In this document: in pieces, positions 16,321 to 26,959 of the stretch | How the letters are laid out: each line of letters starts with the position of its first letter | Position numbering within the stretch: the stretch's first letter is position 1 | Source of the DNA: Aestuariivivens marinum | Lineage (GTDB): Bacteria; Bacteroidota; Bacteroidia; Flavobacteriales; Flavobacteriaceae | Length of the DNA stretch: 64,000 bases | Assembly (NCBI RefSeq): GCF_022662175.1 | Contig: NZ_JAKMCR010000001.1 | Coordinates: forward strand, 992,001 to 1,056,000 | Reading direction: 5' to 3' | The notes under the pieces: generated by a model | Databases searched by the model: none | The model's input: the letters and a program-made list of their open reading frames with translations, nothing else | What the model was told of the DNA's origin: nothing | Program-made: the position numbers and the translations under genes

Positions 16321-18333
16321 ATGGCTTTAGATTCAAAAGTACCAAAAGGTCCAATTAAAGATAAATGGACAGATTATAAAAATAAAATCAACCTTGTAAA
16401 CCCAGCAAATAAGCGTCATATAGACGTAATTGTTGTAGGTACAGGTTTAGCAGGAGGTTCAGCTGCTGCAACCTTGGCAGAATTAGGTTATAATGTAAAG
16501 GCATTTGCTTATCAAGACTCACCGCGCAGGGCACACTCTATCGCTGCTCAAGGCGGTATTAACGCTGCTAAAAATTATCAAGGAGATGGTGATTCCACTT
16601 ACCGATTATTTTACGATACTGTAAAGGGGGGGGATTACCGTTCACGTGAGGCAAATGTTTATCGTTTGGCTGAGGTGTCTGCAAATATTATAGACCAATG
16701 TGTAGCACAAGGGGTCCCTTTCGCTCGTGATTATGGTGGGTTATTGGATAACCGTTCGTTTGGTGGGGTTTTAGTTTCTAGAACTTTTTACGCAAAAGGG
16801 CAAACGGGTCAGCAGTTATTATTAGGAGCTTATTCTGCAATGAATCGTCAGATTGCTCGTGGTAAGATTGAAATGTTTAATCGTCACGAAATGTTAGATG
16901 TTGTAATTGTTGATGGTAAAGCAAGAGGTATTATTGCTCGAAATTTAATAACTGGTGAAATTGAGCGTCATTCGGCACATGCAGTTGTTATTGCTTCTGG
17001 CGGATATGGAAATGTTTATTTCTTATCAACTAACGCTATGGGTTCTAATGCAACGGCAGCATGGAAAATTCACAAGAAAGGAGCATTTTTTGCCAACCCT
17101 TGTTACACGCAAATTCATCCAACTTGTATTCCGCGTTCTGGAGATTATCAGTCTAAATTAACGTTAATGTCCGAGTCATTGCGTAACGATGGCCGTATTT
17201 GGGTGCCTAAAAACATAGAGGATGTTAAGGCCATTCGTGAAGGTCGTAAAAAACCAACCGATTTGTCTGAAGACGAACGCGATTATTATTTAGAGCGTCG
17301 TTACCCTGCATTTGGTAACTTGGTGCCACGTGACGTAGCATCTCGAGCTGCAAAAGAGCGTTGCGATGCGGGTTACGGTGTAAATGCTACTGGTGAAGCG
17401 GTGTATTTAGATTTTGCTTCAGCTATCGAGCGTTACGGAAAAGAGCAGGCAAAGATTCATAATATACAAAACCCTTCCAAAGAAAAAATTACCCAACTGG
17501 GTGAGAAAATAGTGGAAGCTAAGTATGGTAATTTATTCCAAATGTATGAGAAAATTGTTGACGAGAACCCATACAAAACCCCAATGATGATTTACCCGGC
17601 AACACACTATACAATGGGTGGTGTTTGGGTAGATTATAACTTAATGACAACCATTCCTGGATGTTACTGTATTGGTGAGGCTAACTTCTCAGATCACGGT
17701 GCTAATAGACTTGGGGCTTCTGCTTTAATGCAAGGTCTGGCAGATGGTTATTTTGTGTTGCCTTATACAATTGGTGATTATTTAGCCGATGATATTCGTA
17801 CAGGTAAAATTCCAACGGATTCAAAAGAATTTGATGAAGCTGAAAAAGCAGTAAAAGATAGGATTGAATTCTTCATTAATAATAAAGGTTCTAAATCTGT
17901 GGATTATTTCCATAAACGTCTAGGAAAAGTAATGTGGGATAAGGTAGGGATGGCTCGTAATGAAAAAGGGTTGAAAGAAGCCATGACTGAAATTAAACAA
18001 ATTCGTGAAGAGTTCTGGAAAGAAGTAAAAGTGCCTGGAAGTGCAAACGAAATGAATCCAGAGTTAGAGAAGGCTGGTCGAGTGGCTGATTTTCTTGAAT
18101 TAGGTGAACTATTTGCTAAAGATGCTTTAATGAGGGAAGAATCTTGTGGAGGTCACTTTAGGGAAGAATCGGTTGAAGAAAGCGGTGAGCAAAAAGGAGA
18201 AGCAAAACGTAACGATAAAGAATTTGCATTTGTTGCTGCTTGGGAGTACAAAGGAGAGCCTGCAGACGCAGTATTACATAAAGAAGAGTTAGAATTTAAA
18301 GATATTGAACTAAAACAACGTTCATACAAATAA
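16321..18333 (+). CDS. sdhA: Succinate dehydrogenase / fumarate reductase flavoprotein subunit
   Basis: Catalytic FAD subunit oxidising succinate to fumarate. The 670 residues begin with the dinucleotide-binding motif [19 protein letters not shown] near residue 38. The flavin-attachment segment [17 protein letters not shown] is near residue 74, and the active-site region contains [13 protein letters not shown] near 421. The helical and C-terminal domains are complete, ending [10 protein letters not shown]. Codons 103-105 run through eight consecutive G bases (16626-16633), unusual in this AT-rich genome, but the frame is intact. It is the middle gene of sdhCAB. Confidence 0.97.
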   Translation: MALDSKVPKGPIKDKWTDYKNKINLVNPANKRHIDVIVVGTGLAGGSAAATLAELGYNVKAFAYQDSPRRAHSIAAQGGINAAKNYQGDGDSTYRLFYDTVKGGDYRSREANVYRLAEVSANIIDQCVAQGVPFARDYGGLLDNRSFGGVLVSRTFYAKGQTGQQLLLGAYSAMNRQIARGKIEMFNRHEMLDVVIVDGKARGIIARNLITGEIERHSAHAVVIASGGYGNVYFLSTNAMGSNATAAWKIHKKGAFFANPCYTQIHPTCIPRSGDYQSKLTLMSESLRNDGRIWVPKNIEDVKAIREGRKKPTDLSEDERDYYLERRYPAFGNLVPRDVASRAAKERCDAGYGVNATGEAVYLDFASAIERYGKEQAKIHNIQNPSKEKITQLGEKIVEAKYGNLFQMYEKIVDENPYKTPMMIYPATHYTMGGVWVDYNLMTTIPGCYCIGEANFSDHGANRLGASALMQGLADGYFVLPYTIGDYLADDIRTGKIPTDSKEFDEAEKAVKDRIEFFINNKGSKSVDYFHKRLGKVMWDKVGMARNEKGLKEAMTEIKQIREEFWKEVKVPGSANEMNPELEKAGRVADFLELGELFAKDALMREESCGGHFREESVEESGEQKGEAKRNDKEFAFVAAWEYKGEPADAVLHKEELEFKDIELKQRSYK

Positions 18334-18343
18334 GATTGACACT

Positions 18344-19084
18344 ATGAATTTAACACTTAAAATTTGGAGACAGAAAGACTCAAATGTGAGGGGTCAAATG
18401 GTCGAATATAAAGTAACTGATATTTCAGAACATATGTCTTTCTTAGAAATGATGGATGTTTTGAATGAACAATTAGTTAATGCTGGAGATGAGCCTGTAG
18501 CTTTTGATCACGATTGTAGAGAAGGAATTTGCGGCATGTGTTCTATGTATATTAATGGTGAGGCACATGGTCCGGATAGAGGCGTTACAACGTGTCAGTT
18601 ACATATGCGTATGTTTAACGATGGTGATACCATTACTATTGAACCATTTAGAGCGGCGGCTTTCCCTGTGATTAAAGATTTAGTTGTAGATAGAACAGCT
18701 TTCGAACGTATACAACAAGCAGGTGGGTATATTTCTGTAAATACTTCTGGAAATACACAGGATGCGAATGCTATTCCTATTTCTAAACATGCAGCCGATG
18801 AGGCTATGGATGCTGCTACTTGTATTGGTTGTGGCGCATGTGTGGCGACCTGTAAAAACTCGTCTGCTATGTTATTTGTTGGAGCTAAGGTGAGCCAATA
18901 TGCATTATTGCCACAAGGACAGATTGAGGCTGCAGATCGAGTTAGGAATATGGTTGCTCAAATGGATCTTGAAGGCTTTGGTAATTGTACCAACACAGGT
19001 GCATGTGAAATTGAATGTCCAAAAGGTATTTCTTTAGATAATATCGCTAGAATGAATCGGGAATTGATGAAGGCAAGTTTTTAG
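18344..19084 (+). CDS. sdhB: Succinate dehydrogenase iron-sulfur subunit
   Basis: Carries electrons from the flavin to the quinone site. In its 246 residues, the [2Fe-2S] ligands lie in CREGICGMC and TTCQ (about 58-85). The ferredoxin part has [11 protein letters not shown] near residue 160 and [12 protein letters not shown] near 217, giving the [4Fe-4S] and [3Fe-4S] ligands. It lies 10 bases after sdhA and is followed by a terminator. Type B enzymes carry this set, so it pairs with the single cytochrome b subunit upstream. Confidence 0.97.
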   Translation: MNLTLKIWRQKDSNVRGQMVEYKVTDISEHMSFLEMMDVLNEQLVNAGDEPVAFDHDCREGICGMCSMYINGEAHGPDRGVTTCQLHMRMFNDGDTITIEPFRAAAFPVIKDLVVDRTAFERIQQAGGYISVNTSGNTQDANAIPISKHAADEAMDAATCIGCGACVATCKNSSAMLFVGAKVSQYALLPQGQIEAADRVRNMVAQMDLEGFGNCTNTGACEIECPKGISLDNIARMNRELMKASF

Positions 19085-19107
19085 TCAAAAAACTTTAAAA
19101 TAATATA

Positions 19108-19143
19108 AAAAAAGACCTATAACAGAAGTTGTGGGTCTTTTTT
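19108..19143 (+). terminator. Terminator of sdhCAB
   Basis: AAAAAAGACC and GGTCTTTTTT flank a 16-base loop and end in a T run, 24 bases after the sdhB stop. This is a standard intrinsic terminator. Confidence 0.85.
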
Positions 19144-19255
19144 GTTAGGTTATTTTAAACAAGAAAAGGCATAATCACAAATAAACTCCCATTTAAATAA
19201 TGAGAATTAACAAATGAAAAAATTCATGTACTTTTGGTGCTGACCAATTCAAATC

Positions 19256-20176
19256 ATGAAAAAATATATTTTCGTTTTAACTTCATTTTGCCTTATACTA
19301 TGTGTTAATGTTTTTCCACAGGCCCCAGAGCTAAAAGATGACTTGTTTGATGGAGAAGCATTATTGATGCATGTAAAAAACTTATCGTCTGATGCTTTTG
19401 AAGGCAGACGAACGGGAACCAAAGGAGCCGTTAAAGCCAGAAAGTATATTATTAATGCATTCTGTAAACTACAAGTTAAGCCTTTGAGAAAGAGTTATGA
19501 GCAATCTTTTATGTTTATAAAAAACAAAAAGGAATATAAAGGGGTTAATATTTTAGGTTTGATTAAAGGCACCTATAAACCCAATAAATATATTGTTGTC
19601 AGTGCACATTATGACCATGAAGGCATAAAAAATGGACAGATTTACAATGGAGCAGATGATAATGCCTCTGGAGTATGTGCATTATTTAGTTTTGCTGAAT
19701 ATTTTAAAGTACACCCACCAAAGCACTCCGTTATTTTAGTGGCTTTTGATGCTGAAGAATTGGGACTTAGAGGTTCTAGACATTATGTGAACAATACTGT
19801 TGTACCTTCTAAAAACATCCTTTTAAATATTAATATGGACATGATTAGCAGAAGTGGCAATAAGGAGCTATTTGTAGTTGGAGTAGAAACTCATCAGCAT
19901 TTTAAGCAGCTTTTTTCTAGTAAAGAATTTAAAACAGAAGATATAAAAATTTTAGTGGGACATGATGGTTATGATGAAAAGGATAATTGGACCTATTCTT
20001 CAGATCATGCCAATTTTTACAAGAAAGGGATTCCTTTCTTGTATTTTGGGGTTGAAGATCACGAAGATTATCACGAACCCACAGATGATTTTGAAAATAT
20101 CCATCCCGAGTTTTATTGCAAGGCAGTAAAACAAATCATTACTGTTTTTAAGCAAATTGATTTATTATCTTTTTAA
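19256..20176 (+). CDS. Secreted M28-family zinc peptidase
   Basis: A 306-residue exported aminopeptidase-type enzyme with signal peptide MKKYIFVLTSFCLILCVNVFPQ. The M28 co-catalytic zinc ligands are visible: SAHYDHEG near residue 120, NGADDNASGV near 135, DAEELGLRGSRHY near 168, NMDMISR near 195 and the late SSDHANF near 250. ENIHPEFY closes the domain. It probably trims peptides in the periplasm or outside the cell. Its last four bases overlap the end of the convergent 1141-residue gene. Confidence 0.93.
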   Translation: MKKYIFVLTSFCLILCVNVFPQAPELKDDLFDGEALLMHVKNLSSDAFEGRRTGTKGAVKARKYIINAFCKLQVKPLRKSYEQSFMFIKNKKEYKGVNILGLIKGTYKPNKYIVVSAHYDHEGIKNGQIYNGADDNASGVCALFSFAEYFKVHPPKHSVILVAFDAEELGLRGSRHYVNNTVVPSKNILLNINMDMISRSGNKELFVVGVETHQHFKQLFSSKEFKTEDIKILVGHDGYDEKDNWTYSSDHANFYKKGIPFLYFGVEDHEDYHEPTDDFENIHPEFYCKAVKQIITVFKQIDLLSF

Positions 20177-23100
20177 AAATAAGCCTTTAACTGCACACTG
20201 CCCGTGTGTATGGTTTTACTGGTTTCGGTTTTTCGGCCAAAATAACTCAAGTTGAGGTCTAAAAAATTGGTAAGTTTCTTTTGCGCCAATAAAGTCCAGG
20301 TAAAATTGGTGCCTGGTTGCAATCCTTCTAGCATTTGGTAGGCAACAGGCGTATTTGCATTTCCAGTGAAGCTGTTGGAAAAGTAATTGAATTCTCCATT
20401 TATAGCCCCTTTTTCATTTTTGGTTAAGCTAAAGGACAGGCCATATTTTTGCTGTTGTAAGGTTTCCTTATTACCAATGGTATTGTCTTTATTGGCGTAT
20501 TGATAAAACACATCAAATCTGGAATTATCCCCAAGGAGGTAAGACAGTTTTGGATTGAATCGGGATTCATCGAAATTGTAGTTTTTACTCGTAAAGTTTT
20601 CGCTTATGCTTTCGATATTGTCAAAAGCCGAGATTAATGTAATAAGCCAACTCTCTTTTATCTTATGAGTGAAATTAAATTGATGGCTCTTTATATTGTT
20701 TTCAATAAATCCAATGGATAAAATATTTCTAGATTTGTTGGAGAGATATGTGTATGAGGTGGTATAATATTGTTTTCCGCGATTGAAAAAGAATACATTT
20801 CTAAAATTTAACTGCAAACCTAACGGATTGCCATCTTTTGTTTCAAAAGGATTTAGATTAAAAGTATAATTATCTCGTTTAGTTTTACGATCTATTAAAT
20901 AGCTGGCCTGATTATAAAAGTGCGACCAGATTTTTTTTGAATTATTCTCCGAAATAGTCCATTGTGACGGATTAATGATTAAGGTTTGGCTGAATCGGTT
21001 TTGATGTGTCTTTATAAAAACACGATTGGGTAATAATACTCTTATATATTTACCTTGATCTTGAAATTGAGCAATTTCAAATTCCTCAAGTTCCTGTATG
21101 CCATTGTTATTGTAGTCAATCCAAGTATATCTGCCTTGCCCTGGTTCTACTTCAATATAGGTAAAATCTTGTTGTGGTAAAGTGCCAGAGGTAGTTTCAA
21201 AAATGGTATTCCATTGTATTAATTGTTTAAACAACTTTTGATTGTATTGTAGACGTGAGTTTAAAGATTGTTCATCTTTTTCAGTGTCTTCTACATCTTT
21301 TAAGATTCTGTAATTAGCATACAGTGACAAATTGGTGTTTTTGTTTTGTACAAGCCTAGAGTCTAGGTAAAACGTGTTAGAGGTATTGACACGTTTTAAT
21401 TGATTGTTTCTAATGCTATCGTTTATGCGATATTTATAACCGATTTCAGCAAAAACTTTGGTGCTATCACCAACACCTGTAAACATTTCATAGGATTTAA
21501 ATCTTTGGCTCAACAGTGTAAGATCTCTGGAGGAAACCTCACGTTGCTCATTATCTTCAATAGCCAGTTTGGTGCCTAACCAGCCTTTTTTTAAGCTATA
21601 TGTTATGCGGTTGTATGATCTAAAAAACGTTGAGGTGCTAATCAATGCATTTGCATTTAAAATACTTGAATGTGAAGTTATAAGTAATTTATTTAACAGT
21701 AAGTGAGTATTAAAAACATGACGATTACCATTAAAGCCTTCCGAAAAATTCAAATGCTCAAATTGATAGTCTATAAATCCCTTTTTAAGATGATGCGTGC
21801 GAAATCCAGAATAAATAAGTTTTTGGTTGCCTAAGTTGCTCACTATGTTATTACCTGTTGGTTGCCCTAAATTCCAATCACGGTTAAATTCGGCTTTATA
21901 CAAACGTTGAATGGTACGGTAATTGGCATCAATAAAGTCCACATTAACAAAGGCATCAACAGCCCATGAGCTGTCGCGTTTTATTAAAGTTTGTTCGGCT
22001 TTGAATTTTCCAGCAAAGCCGTCATTATTAGCATCATCGGTATTGGAAAACAAGTTCAAATCGTTTTTGCTTCCCGAAGCTTCAAAGCGAATATTTGTTT
22101 TTTCACTAGGTTGGTAAATGCCATTTATAACTGCTATTTGCAGTTTGATAGGGGCAATAAGTTCTATCACAGGAGCATAATTGCCCAAACCTATACCTGC
22201 ATATTCATAAATATTGTTAATGGCCTTGGTGCTGCTTAAAATATAATCGCCTTGGTTGTCACCAACCAAACTAAAGGTGACACGGTAGAGTTCGTCTTCA
22301 GGATTATTAGAAAACACAAAGGCTTCAACGCCATTTATCAATTCTTTTTTATAAAGAATTCTATTGTCGCTATAGGGTTCTGGAACTTCTGAAGGAGCCA
22401 CCATTAAATTACGATCATCCCCAGCATTGGATAATATTTGTACTTGTTCCTCCGATAAATTTTGTTGTAATGGCTGGTTTTTAGCATCGTTTTCAGAATA
22501 AACCGACACACCAATTTTCAACTTTTTACTTTCGTAATTTCCACCACCAAAAGTCACTAAGCGCGAATAATTTCGCTCAGAAAATTGATAATCGACCGTA
22601 ATGCGCATTTCGGAAGTAATAGGGAAGGTGGAATTGAAAATGATTTCCCCAGCATTATAATCAATGATATAATCTTGGTCTTCACCACGTTTTACAGCTA
22701 CTCCATTTACGTAAACTGTTTCACTTCCCGATACAATGAGTACAAACAATTCCCCATTGGGACCTTGTAGCTTATAAGGGCCTTGATTGCCTTCTTGAGC
22801 TGTAAACTGACTAGTTGTAAACTGGCCCCTTACCAACGCGCCTGATGCGAAGAGATTGGTTTGTTGGTCGTTTTCACCCAAATTGAGATTAACCAATAAG
22901 CCTTGTACCCGTTTGGAAAAATTAGCAAAGTAGGAGTTTGTATTTAGTAAATCGATATCTCCTGCACGAATGTTCCACGTATCGCTAAACAATTCAATAA
23001 ACACTTGATCGAATTCATCTAAACGTTGCGAATAACCACTTTCCTGTAGTGGAATGTTGGCATCTTGTATTGATGCCCTTAGTGAGACCTTGTCGTTTAG

Positions 23101-23598
23101 TTTTCCCGTAATCTGCAAATCGAGCTCACTGTTCAATACTGAATTTTGATTGTTTCCAATGGTAACGCCCCTTGAAATACTCCCTGATGTGGTCAATCCA
23201 TCAAAAGGGATGAAATTGTTATCTCTGTTAGATTCTGATAATTTATAAAGCTTTTGTAGGGTGCTAGTATTTTCAACAATAATGTTTTCATCAAGCTGTC
23301 TGTAGGTTCTGGTTAAAAACTCAGGAAATTTCAAAAAATTAATAATAACGGAATCGGTTGCAATTGGTTTTTTAAAGGTTACAATGGCCTTAGGAAAATC
23401 AACTTGGTAAAAAGAAGAATCAATAACGGAACTATCTTTTGTTTTAATGGAAAACCAATGGGGGTTAATACTAACACTGTCAATACGAATGGTGTCTAGT
23501 AAAGCCACTTTTATAGTTCTATAATTGGATGTTCGGTCTTGCGAATACCCAAAAATACCAATACAGAAAATGATAAAACAGAATAGATACTTCATCAA
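20173..23598 (-). CDS. Large predicted outer-membrane protein of unknown function
   Basis: A 1141-residue exported protein with signal peptide ending at FGYSQ. After a strand-rich N-terminal region (about 20-150) comes SRGVTIGNNQNSVLNSELDL and a long series of amphipathic strands with aromatic ends, for example LNLSYFGRKTETSKTIHTGS near the C-terminus. The last residues (GSVQLKAYF) end in Phe as outer-membrane barrels do. An insert carries YTWIDYNNNGIQELEEFEIA, a Ca-binding-like acidic loop. I know of similar hypothetical proteins in Bacteroidota but no assigned role. It stands alone between a peptidase and exonuclease III. Confidence 0.85.
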   Translation of the reverse strand: MMKYLFCFIIFCIGIFGYSQDRTSNYRTIKVALLDTIRIDSVSINPHWFSIKTKDSSVIDSSFYQVDFPKAIVTFKKPIATDSVIINFLKFPEFLTRTYRQLDENIIVENTSTLQKLYKLSESNRDNNFIPFDGLTTSGSISRGVTIGNNQNSVLNSELDLQITGKLNDKVSLRASIQDANIPLQESGYSQRLDEFDQVFIELFSDTWNIRAGDIDLLNTNSYFANFSKRVQGLLVNLNLGENDQQTNLFASGALVRGQFTTSQFTAQEGNQGPYKLQGPNGELFVLIVSGSETVYVNGVAVKRGEDQDYIIDYNAGEIIFNSTFPITSEMRITVDYQFSERNYSRLVTFGGGNYESKKLKIGVSVYSENDAKNQPLQQNLSEEQVQILSNAGDDRNLMVAPSEVPEPYSDNRILYKKELINGVEAFVFSNNPEDELYRVTFSLVGDNQGDYILSSTKAINNIYEYAGIGLGNYAPVIELIAPIKLQIAVINGIYQPSEKTNIRFEASGSKNDLNLFSNTDDANNDGFAGKFKAEQTLIKRDSSWAVDAFVNVDFIDANYRTIQRLYKAEFNRDWNLGQPTGNNIVSNLGNQKLIYSGFRTHHLKKGFIDYQFEHLNFSEGFNGNRHVFNTHLLLNKLLITSHSSILNANALISTSTFFRSYNRITYSLKKGWLGTKLAIEDNEQREVSSRDLTLLSQRFKSYEMFTGVGDSTKVFAEIGYKYRINDSIRNNQLKRVNTSNTFYLDSRLVQNKNTNLSLYANYRILKDVEDTEKDEQSLNSRLQYNQKLFKQLIQWNTIFETTSGTLPQQDFTYIEVEPGQGRYTWIDYNNNGIQELEEFEIAQFQDQGKYIRVLLPNRVFIKTHQNRFSQTLIINPSQWTISENNSKKIWSHFYNQASYLIDRKTKRDNYTFNLNPFETKDGNPLGLQLNFRNVFFFNRGKQYYTTSYTYLSNKSRNILSIGFIENNIKSHQFNFTHKIKESWLITLISAFDNIESISENFTSKNYNFDESRFNPKLSYLLGDNSRFDVFYQYANKDNTIGNKETLQQQKYGLSFSLTKNEKGAINGEFNYFSNSFTGNANTPVAYQMLEGLQPGTNFTWTLLAQKKLTNFLDLNLSYFGRKTETSKTIHTGSVQLKAYF

Positions 23599-23838
23599 AT
23601 ATTAAAACAGCGGGTTTGAACTATTATTGTTGATACTTTTTCTTAAAACTCCTTAGCTTATCCATAGTGTAAAAGTAACGTATTATTTATTTTAGCAGAC
23701 ATTAGCTTATTTGATAAATGAGAGTTCATATAGCTTAGAAGCTTAAATATTTTAATATGCTATGAATAATAGTTATTTTTAAAATTAAACCTGAAAATGA
23801 TACAGTCTTGAATTCGTGGCAATAAATAAAATTAATAC

Positions 23839-24627
23839 ATGAAAATTATATCATACAACGTAAACGGCATTCGTGCAGCTCTTAATAAGGGCTTTATAGA
23901 TTGGTTAAAATCGGCCAGTCCAGATGTGATTTGTTTACAGGAAATAAAGGCCTTAAAGGAACAATTGGATTTAGATATTTTTAACGCAGCAGGTTATGTA
24001 CACCAATATTGGTTTAGTGCCCAAAAGAAAGGTTATAGCGGCGTTGCCATTTTAAGTAAAATAAAACCGAATCATGTCGAGTATGGCACAGGAATTGAGT
24101 CAATGGATACCGAAGGTAGAAACCTACGTGCCGATTTCAATGGTCTATCGGTGATGAGCTTATACCTGCCTTCAGGAACCAATGATGCACGATTAGACCA
24201 TAAACTGGAATATATGGCCATGTTTCAAGATTATATTAATACTATAAAGCAAGACATCCCAAATCTTATCATTTGTGGAGATTACAACATTTGCCACGAA
24301 GAAATAGACATTCACAACCCCAAAGGCTTGAAAAATGTTTCAGGTTTTTTACCAGTTGAGCGGGAGTGGATTGGTAATTTTATAGCTAACGGATTTATAG
24401 ATTCGTTCCGTTATTTAAACCCCGAAAAACAACAATATAGCTGGTGGAGTTATCGTGCCAATGCCCGAGCCAATAACAAAGGTTGGCGGTTGGATTACGC
24501 CATGGTTGCCCAAGCATTACAAGAAAATATAAAAAGAGCCGTTATACTTTCGGATGCAGTGCATAGTGACCACTGTCCTGTTTTAGTGGAAATAGATAAA
24601 TATTTTAGTAAAAAAACAATTTTTTGA
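23839..24627 (+). CDS. xth: Exodeoxyribonuclease III (AP endonuclease family)
   Basis: Exonuclease III/AP endonuclease that cuts DNA at abasic sites in base-excision repair. Of the 262 residues, MKIISYNVNGIRAAL, CLQEIKA near residue 35, CGDYNICHEEIDIHNP near 145, WRLDYAMV near 217 and HSDHCPV near 241 hold the metal-binding and catalytic residues. It is 10 bases ahead of the OmpA lipoprotein gene, so the two are probably co-transcribed, although their functions are unrelated. Confidence 0.96.
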   Translation: MKIISYNVNGIRAALNKGFIDWLKSASPDVICLQEIKALKEQLDLDIFNAAGYVHQYWFSAQKKGYSGVAILSKIKPNHVEYGTGIESMDTEGRNLRADFNGLSVMSLYLPSGTNDARLDHKLEYMAMFQDYINTIKQDIPNLIICGDYNICHEEIDIHNPKGLKNVSGFLPVEREWIGNFIANGFIDSFRYLNPEKQQYSWWSYRANARANNKGWRLDYAMVAQALQENIKRAVILSDAVHSDHCPVLVEIDKYFSKKTIF

Positions 24628-24637
24628 ACCTTTAAAA

Positions 24638-25597
24638 ATGATAAAAAAAACTTTATTAACCGTTTTAACTCTAGCTTTGGTAACTAGCTGTGTGTCTCCC
24701 AAAGTCTATAAAGATTTAGAAGCTAAATACGATAATTTAAAAAAGGAAAACCGTAAGCTTTCAGATGAAAATGAGCTGTTGAATAGTGGAAAGATTGCAG
24801 CTGAAAATGAATTGAAACAGCTTAAAGCCGCTTATAAAGAAGCCGTTGCTCAACGCGATAAATTACAAGCCGATTATAATGCTACAAAGGCCAATTATGA
24901 AGCATTAAAAGATTCTTATGATGCTTTAGAGAAAAACAGTTCGGCAGCTATAGCTGCTAATTCCCAAAAGAACCGGGAGCTGTTGGCACAATTGGAAGCA
25001 AAGGAACAGGCTTTGGCTGCTGAAAATGCCCGTTTAGAAAAATTGAAACGGGAATTGGAAGATCGTTCAAACCGTGTGGCCGAGTTGGAAAGTGTTATAG
25101 CGGCTAAAGATGAAGCCATGTCAGCATTAAAAGATGCTATTTCAAGAGCATTAACCGACTTTGAAGGTAAGGGACTTACTGTTGAACAGCGTGATGGAAA
25201 AGTTTACGTGTCAATGGAAAATAAACTATTGTTTGAATCTGGTAGCTGGGCAGTAGGAACAGAAGGACGTCGTGCTGTTATGCAGTTGGGAACTGTACTT
25301 GCAGATAACCCTGATATTGCTGTGCTTATTGAAGGTCATACCGATAATGTGCCATACCAAGGCTCGGGGGCGTTAAAAGGAAACTGGGATTTGTCTACCA
25401 AACGTGCTACGGCCATTGTTGATATTTTGAGTGAAAATGGAAATATAAATGCAGAAAACCTTACAGCAGCCGGTCGAGGTGAGCATTCACCAATAGCTAC
25501 CAACGACACCCCTGAAGGGAGAGCCAAAAACAGACGTATTGAAGTTATTTTAACACCTAAATTAGATGAGCTGTCTAGGTTGTTAAGTGATAATTAG
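24638..25597 (+). CDS. OmpA-family peptidoglycan-associated lipoprotein
   Basis: A 319-residue lipoprotein (lipobox VTSC near residue 17). Residues about 25-165 are a long heptad-rich coiled coil (KLSDENELL, ENARLEKLKRELEDR). The C-terminal OmpA domain (about 190-300) contains LLFESGSWAVG, IEGHTDNVPY, LSTKRATAIVDIL and NRRIEVIL, which bind peptidoglycan. It likely links outer membrane and cell wall. A strong terminator follows at 25671. Confidence 0.94.
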   Translation: MIKKTLLTVLTLALVTSCVSPKVYKDLEAKYDNLKKENRKLSDENELLNSGKIAAENELKQLKAAYKEAVAQRDKLQADYNATKANYEALKDSYDALEKNSSAAIAANSQKNRELLAQLEAKEQALAAENARLEKLKRELEDRSNRVAELESVIAAKDEAMSALKDAISRALTDFEGKGLTVEQRDGKVYVSMENKLLFESGSWAVGTEGRRAVMQLGTVLADNPDIAVLIEGHTDNVPYQGSGALKGNWDLSTKRATAIVDILSENGNINAENLTAAGRGEHSPIATNDTPEGRAKNRRIEVILTPKLDELSRLLSDN

Positions 25598-25670
25598 AGT
25601 TAGCCTGATAATGTAGCTTTGATAGCTGAGCCTTTATAAGCTACCAAAAAAAATGTATAATAAACTAAAT

Positions 25671-25710
25671 AAAAAACCTTTAAAGTATGACGACTTTTAA
25701 AGGTTTTTTA
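25671..25710 (+). terminator. Terminator after the OmpA lipoprotein gene
   Basis: AAAAAACCTTTAAAGT pairs with ACTTTTAAAGGTTTTTT (one bulged T) around a short loop, about 73 bases after the stop codon. Confidence 0.85.
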
Positions 25711-25763
25711 TCTTTAAGGTTCAGTCTAAAAATCATAAGTTTTGAAAATAAAAGAAGTTAACC

Positions 25764-26804
25764 ATGAAATTTACTAACCTACCGCATACCAACATTAAAG
25801 TGAGTAAGATATGTTTGGGAACTATGACATGGGGTCGCCAGAATACTGAATCTGAAGGCCATGAGCAGTTGGATTATGCGTTTAACGAAGGCATTAATTT
25901 TATAGATACGGCAGAGTTATACCCTGTACCAGCCACACCTGAGACCAGTGGTCGAACTAGTGAGATTATAGGAACCTGGCTAAAAAAAACAGGCAATAGG
26001 GATAAGGTGGTTATTGCCAGTAAAGTTATAGGTCGAACCAGTGATTATGTAGCGCATATTAGAACAACAGGATTCAGCCCATTATCTATACAAGACGCTA
26101 TTGTAAAAGAACTGAAACGTTTACAAACCGATTATATTGATTTGTACCAGTTGCATTGGCCAGAGCGATTGACCAATACCTTTGGAAAGCTAGATTACAA
26201 GCATGACCCAAATGATACATGGCAGGATAATTTTAACGAGGTACTTCATGAATTAGATAAGCATATTAAAGCTGGCAAAATTAGGTATGTGGGTTTGTCC
26301 AATGAAAAGGCATGGGGAGCCATGCGCTATCTGGAAGAGCATAAAATGAATAATCTACCCAGAATGATTACCATACAAAATGCCTATTCGTTATTAAACA
26401 GGACCTTTGAAGGTGATTTGGCAGAAGTGTCCATACGGGAAGGCATTGGTTTATTGGCCTATTCCACCTTGGCTTTTGGTATGCTCACAGGAAAATATAC
26501 TAATGGTACCGCTGACTCTAATTCTAGGTTAAACCGTTTTCCTCAATTAAAGCGTTATAGTGGGGAACGCACTAGAAAAGCCACCGAAAAATATGTACAA
26601 TTGGCGAAAGATTATAACATAAGCCCAGCGCAAATGGCTTTGGCCTTTGTAAATCAACAACCTTTTTTAACCAGTAATATTATAGGGGCTACTAATTTAA
26701 AACAGCTTAAGGAGAATATTGATAGTGTTCATATTAATTTAAGTGAGGCATTACTATCTGAAATTAACACAATACATCAAACCACCCCCAATCCGGCGCC
26801 ATAG
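25764..26804 (+). CDS. Aldo/keto reductase (Tas-like)
   Basis: NAD(P)H-dependent oxidoreductase of 346 residues. Catalytic-site segments are NFIDTAELYPVPATPE near residue 48 (Asp, Tyr), VVIASKV near 82 (Lys) and YQLHWPER near 124 (His). The long insert after ELYP and the C-terminal FVNQQPFLTSNIIGATNL match the Tas/YghZ-like subgroup. Substrate is unknown. It appears to be a single-gene unit between the OmpA terminator and the carbonic anhydrase promoter. Confidence 0.93.
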   Translation: MKFTNLPHTNIKVSKICLGTMTWGRQNTESEGHEQLDYAFNEGINFIDTAELYPVPATPETSGRTSEIIGTWLKKTGNRDKVVIASKVIGRTSDYVAHIRTTGFSPLSIQDAIVKELKRLQTDYIDLYQLHWPERLTNTFGKLDYKHDPNDTWQDNFNEVLHELDKHIKAGKIRYVGLSNEKAWGAMRYLEEHKMNNLPRMITIQNAYSLLNRTFEGDLAEVSIREGIGLLAYSTLAFGMLTGKYTNGTADSNSRLNRFPQLKRYSGERTRKATEKYVQLAKDYNISPAQMALAFVNQQPFLTSNIIGATNLKQLKENIDSVHINLSEALLSEINTIHQTTPNPAP

Positions 26805-26924
26805 TATTTTTTCTATTTGAAAAGCAATTTTAACAATAAATATTTTGTAAAAGAAATAGAAAAAAATTATTCTATAAAAACACAAAAGCTGACAAAAGTA
26901 AGTTTTTAATGCAACTACTATCAG

Positions 26925-26932
26925 TAACTTTG
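26925..26932 (+). promoter_or_regulatory. Minus-7 box for the carbonic anhydrase gene
   Basis: TAACTTTG matches TAnnTTTG, 27 bases ahead of the ATG at 26960. The upstream region is a run of T (AGTTTTT) rather than a clear TTTG. Confidence 0.45.
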
Positions 26933-26959
26933 TAGTATAAAAATATTTTTCTATTTATT

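Noticed and set aside
16955-17161. Open frame inside sdhA in another frame
   Set aside because: Shadow of a highly conserved gene; no initiation signal.
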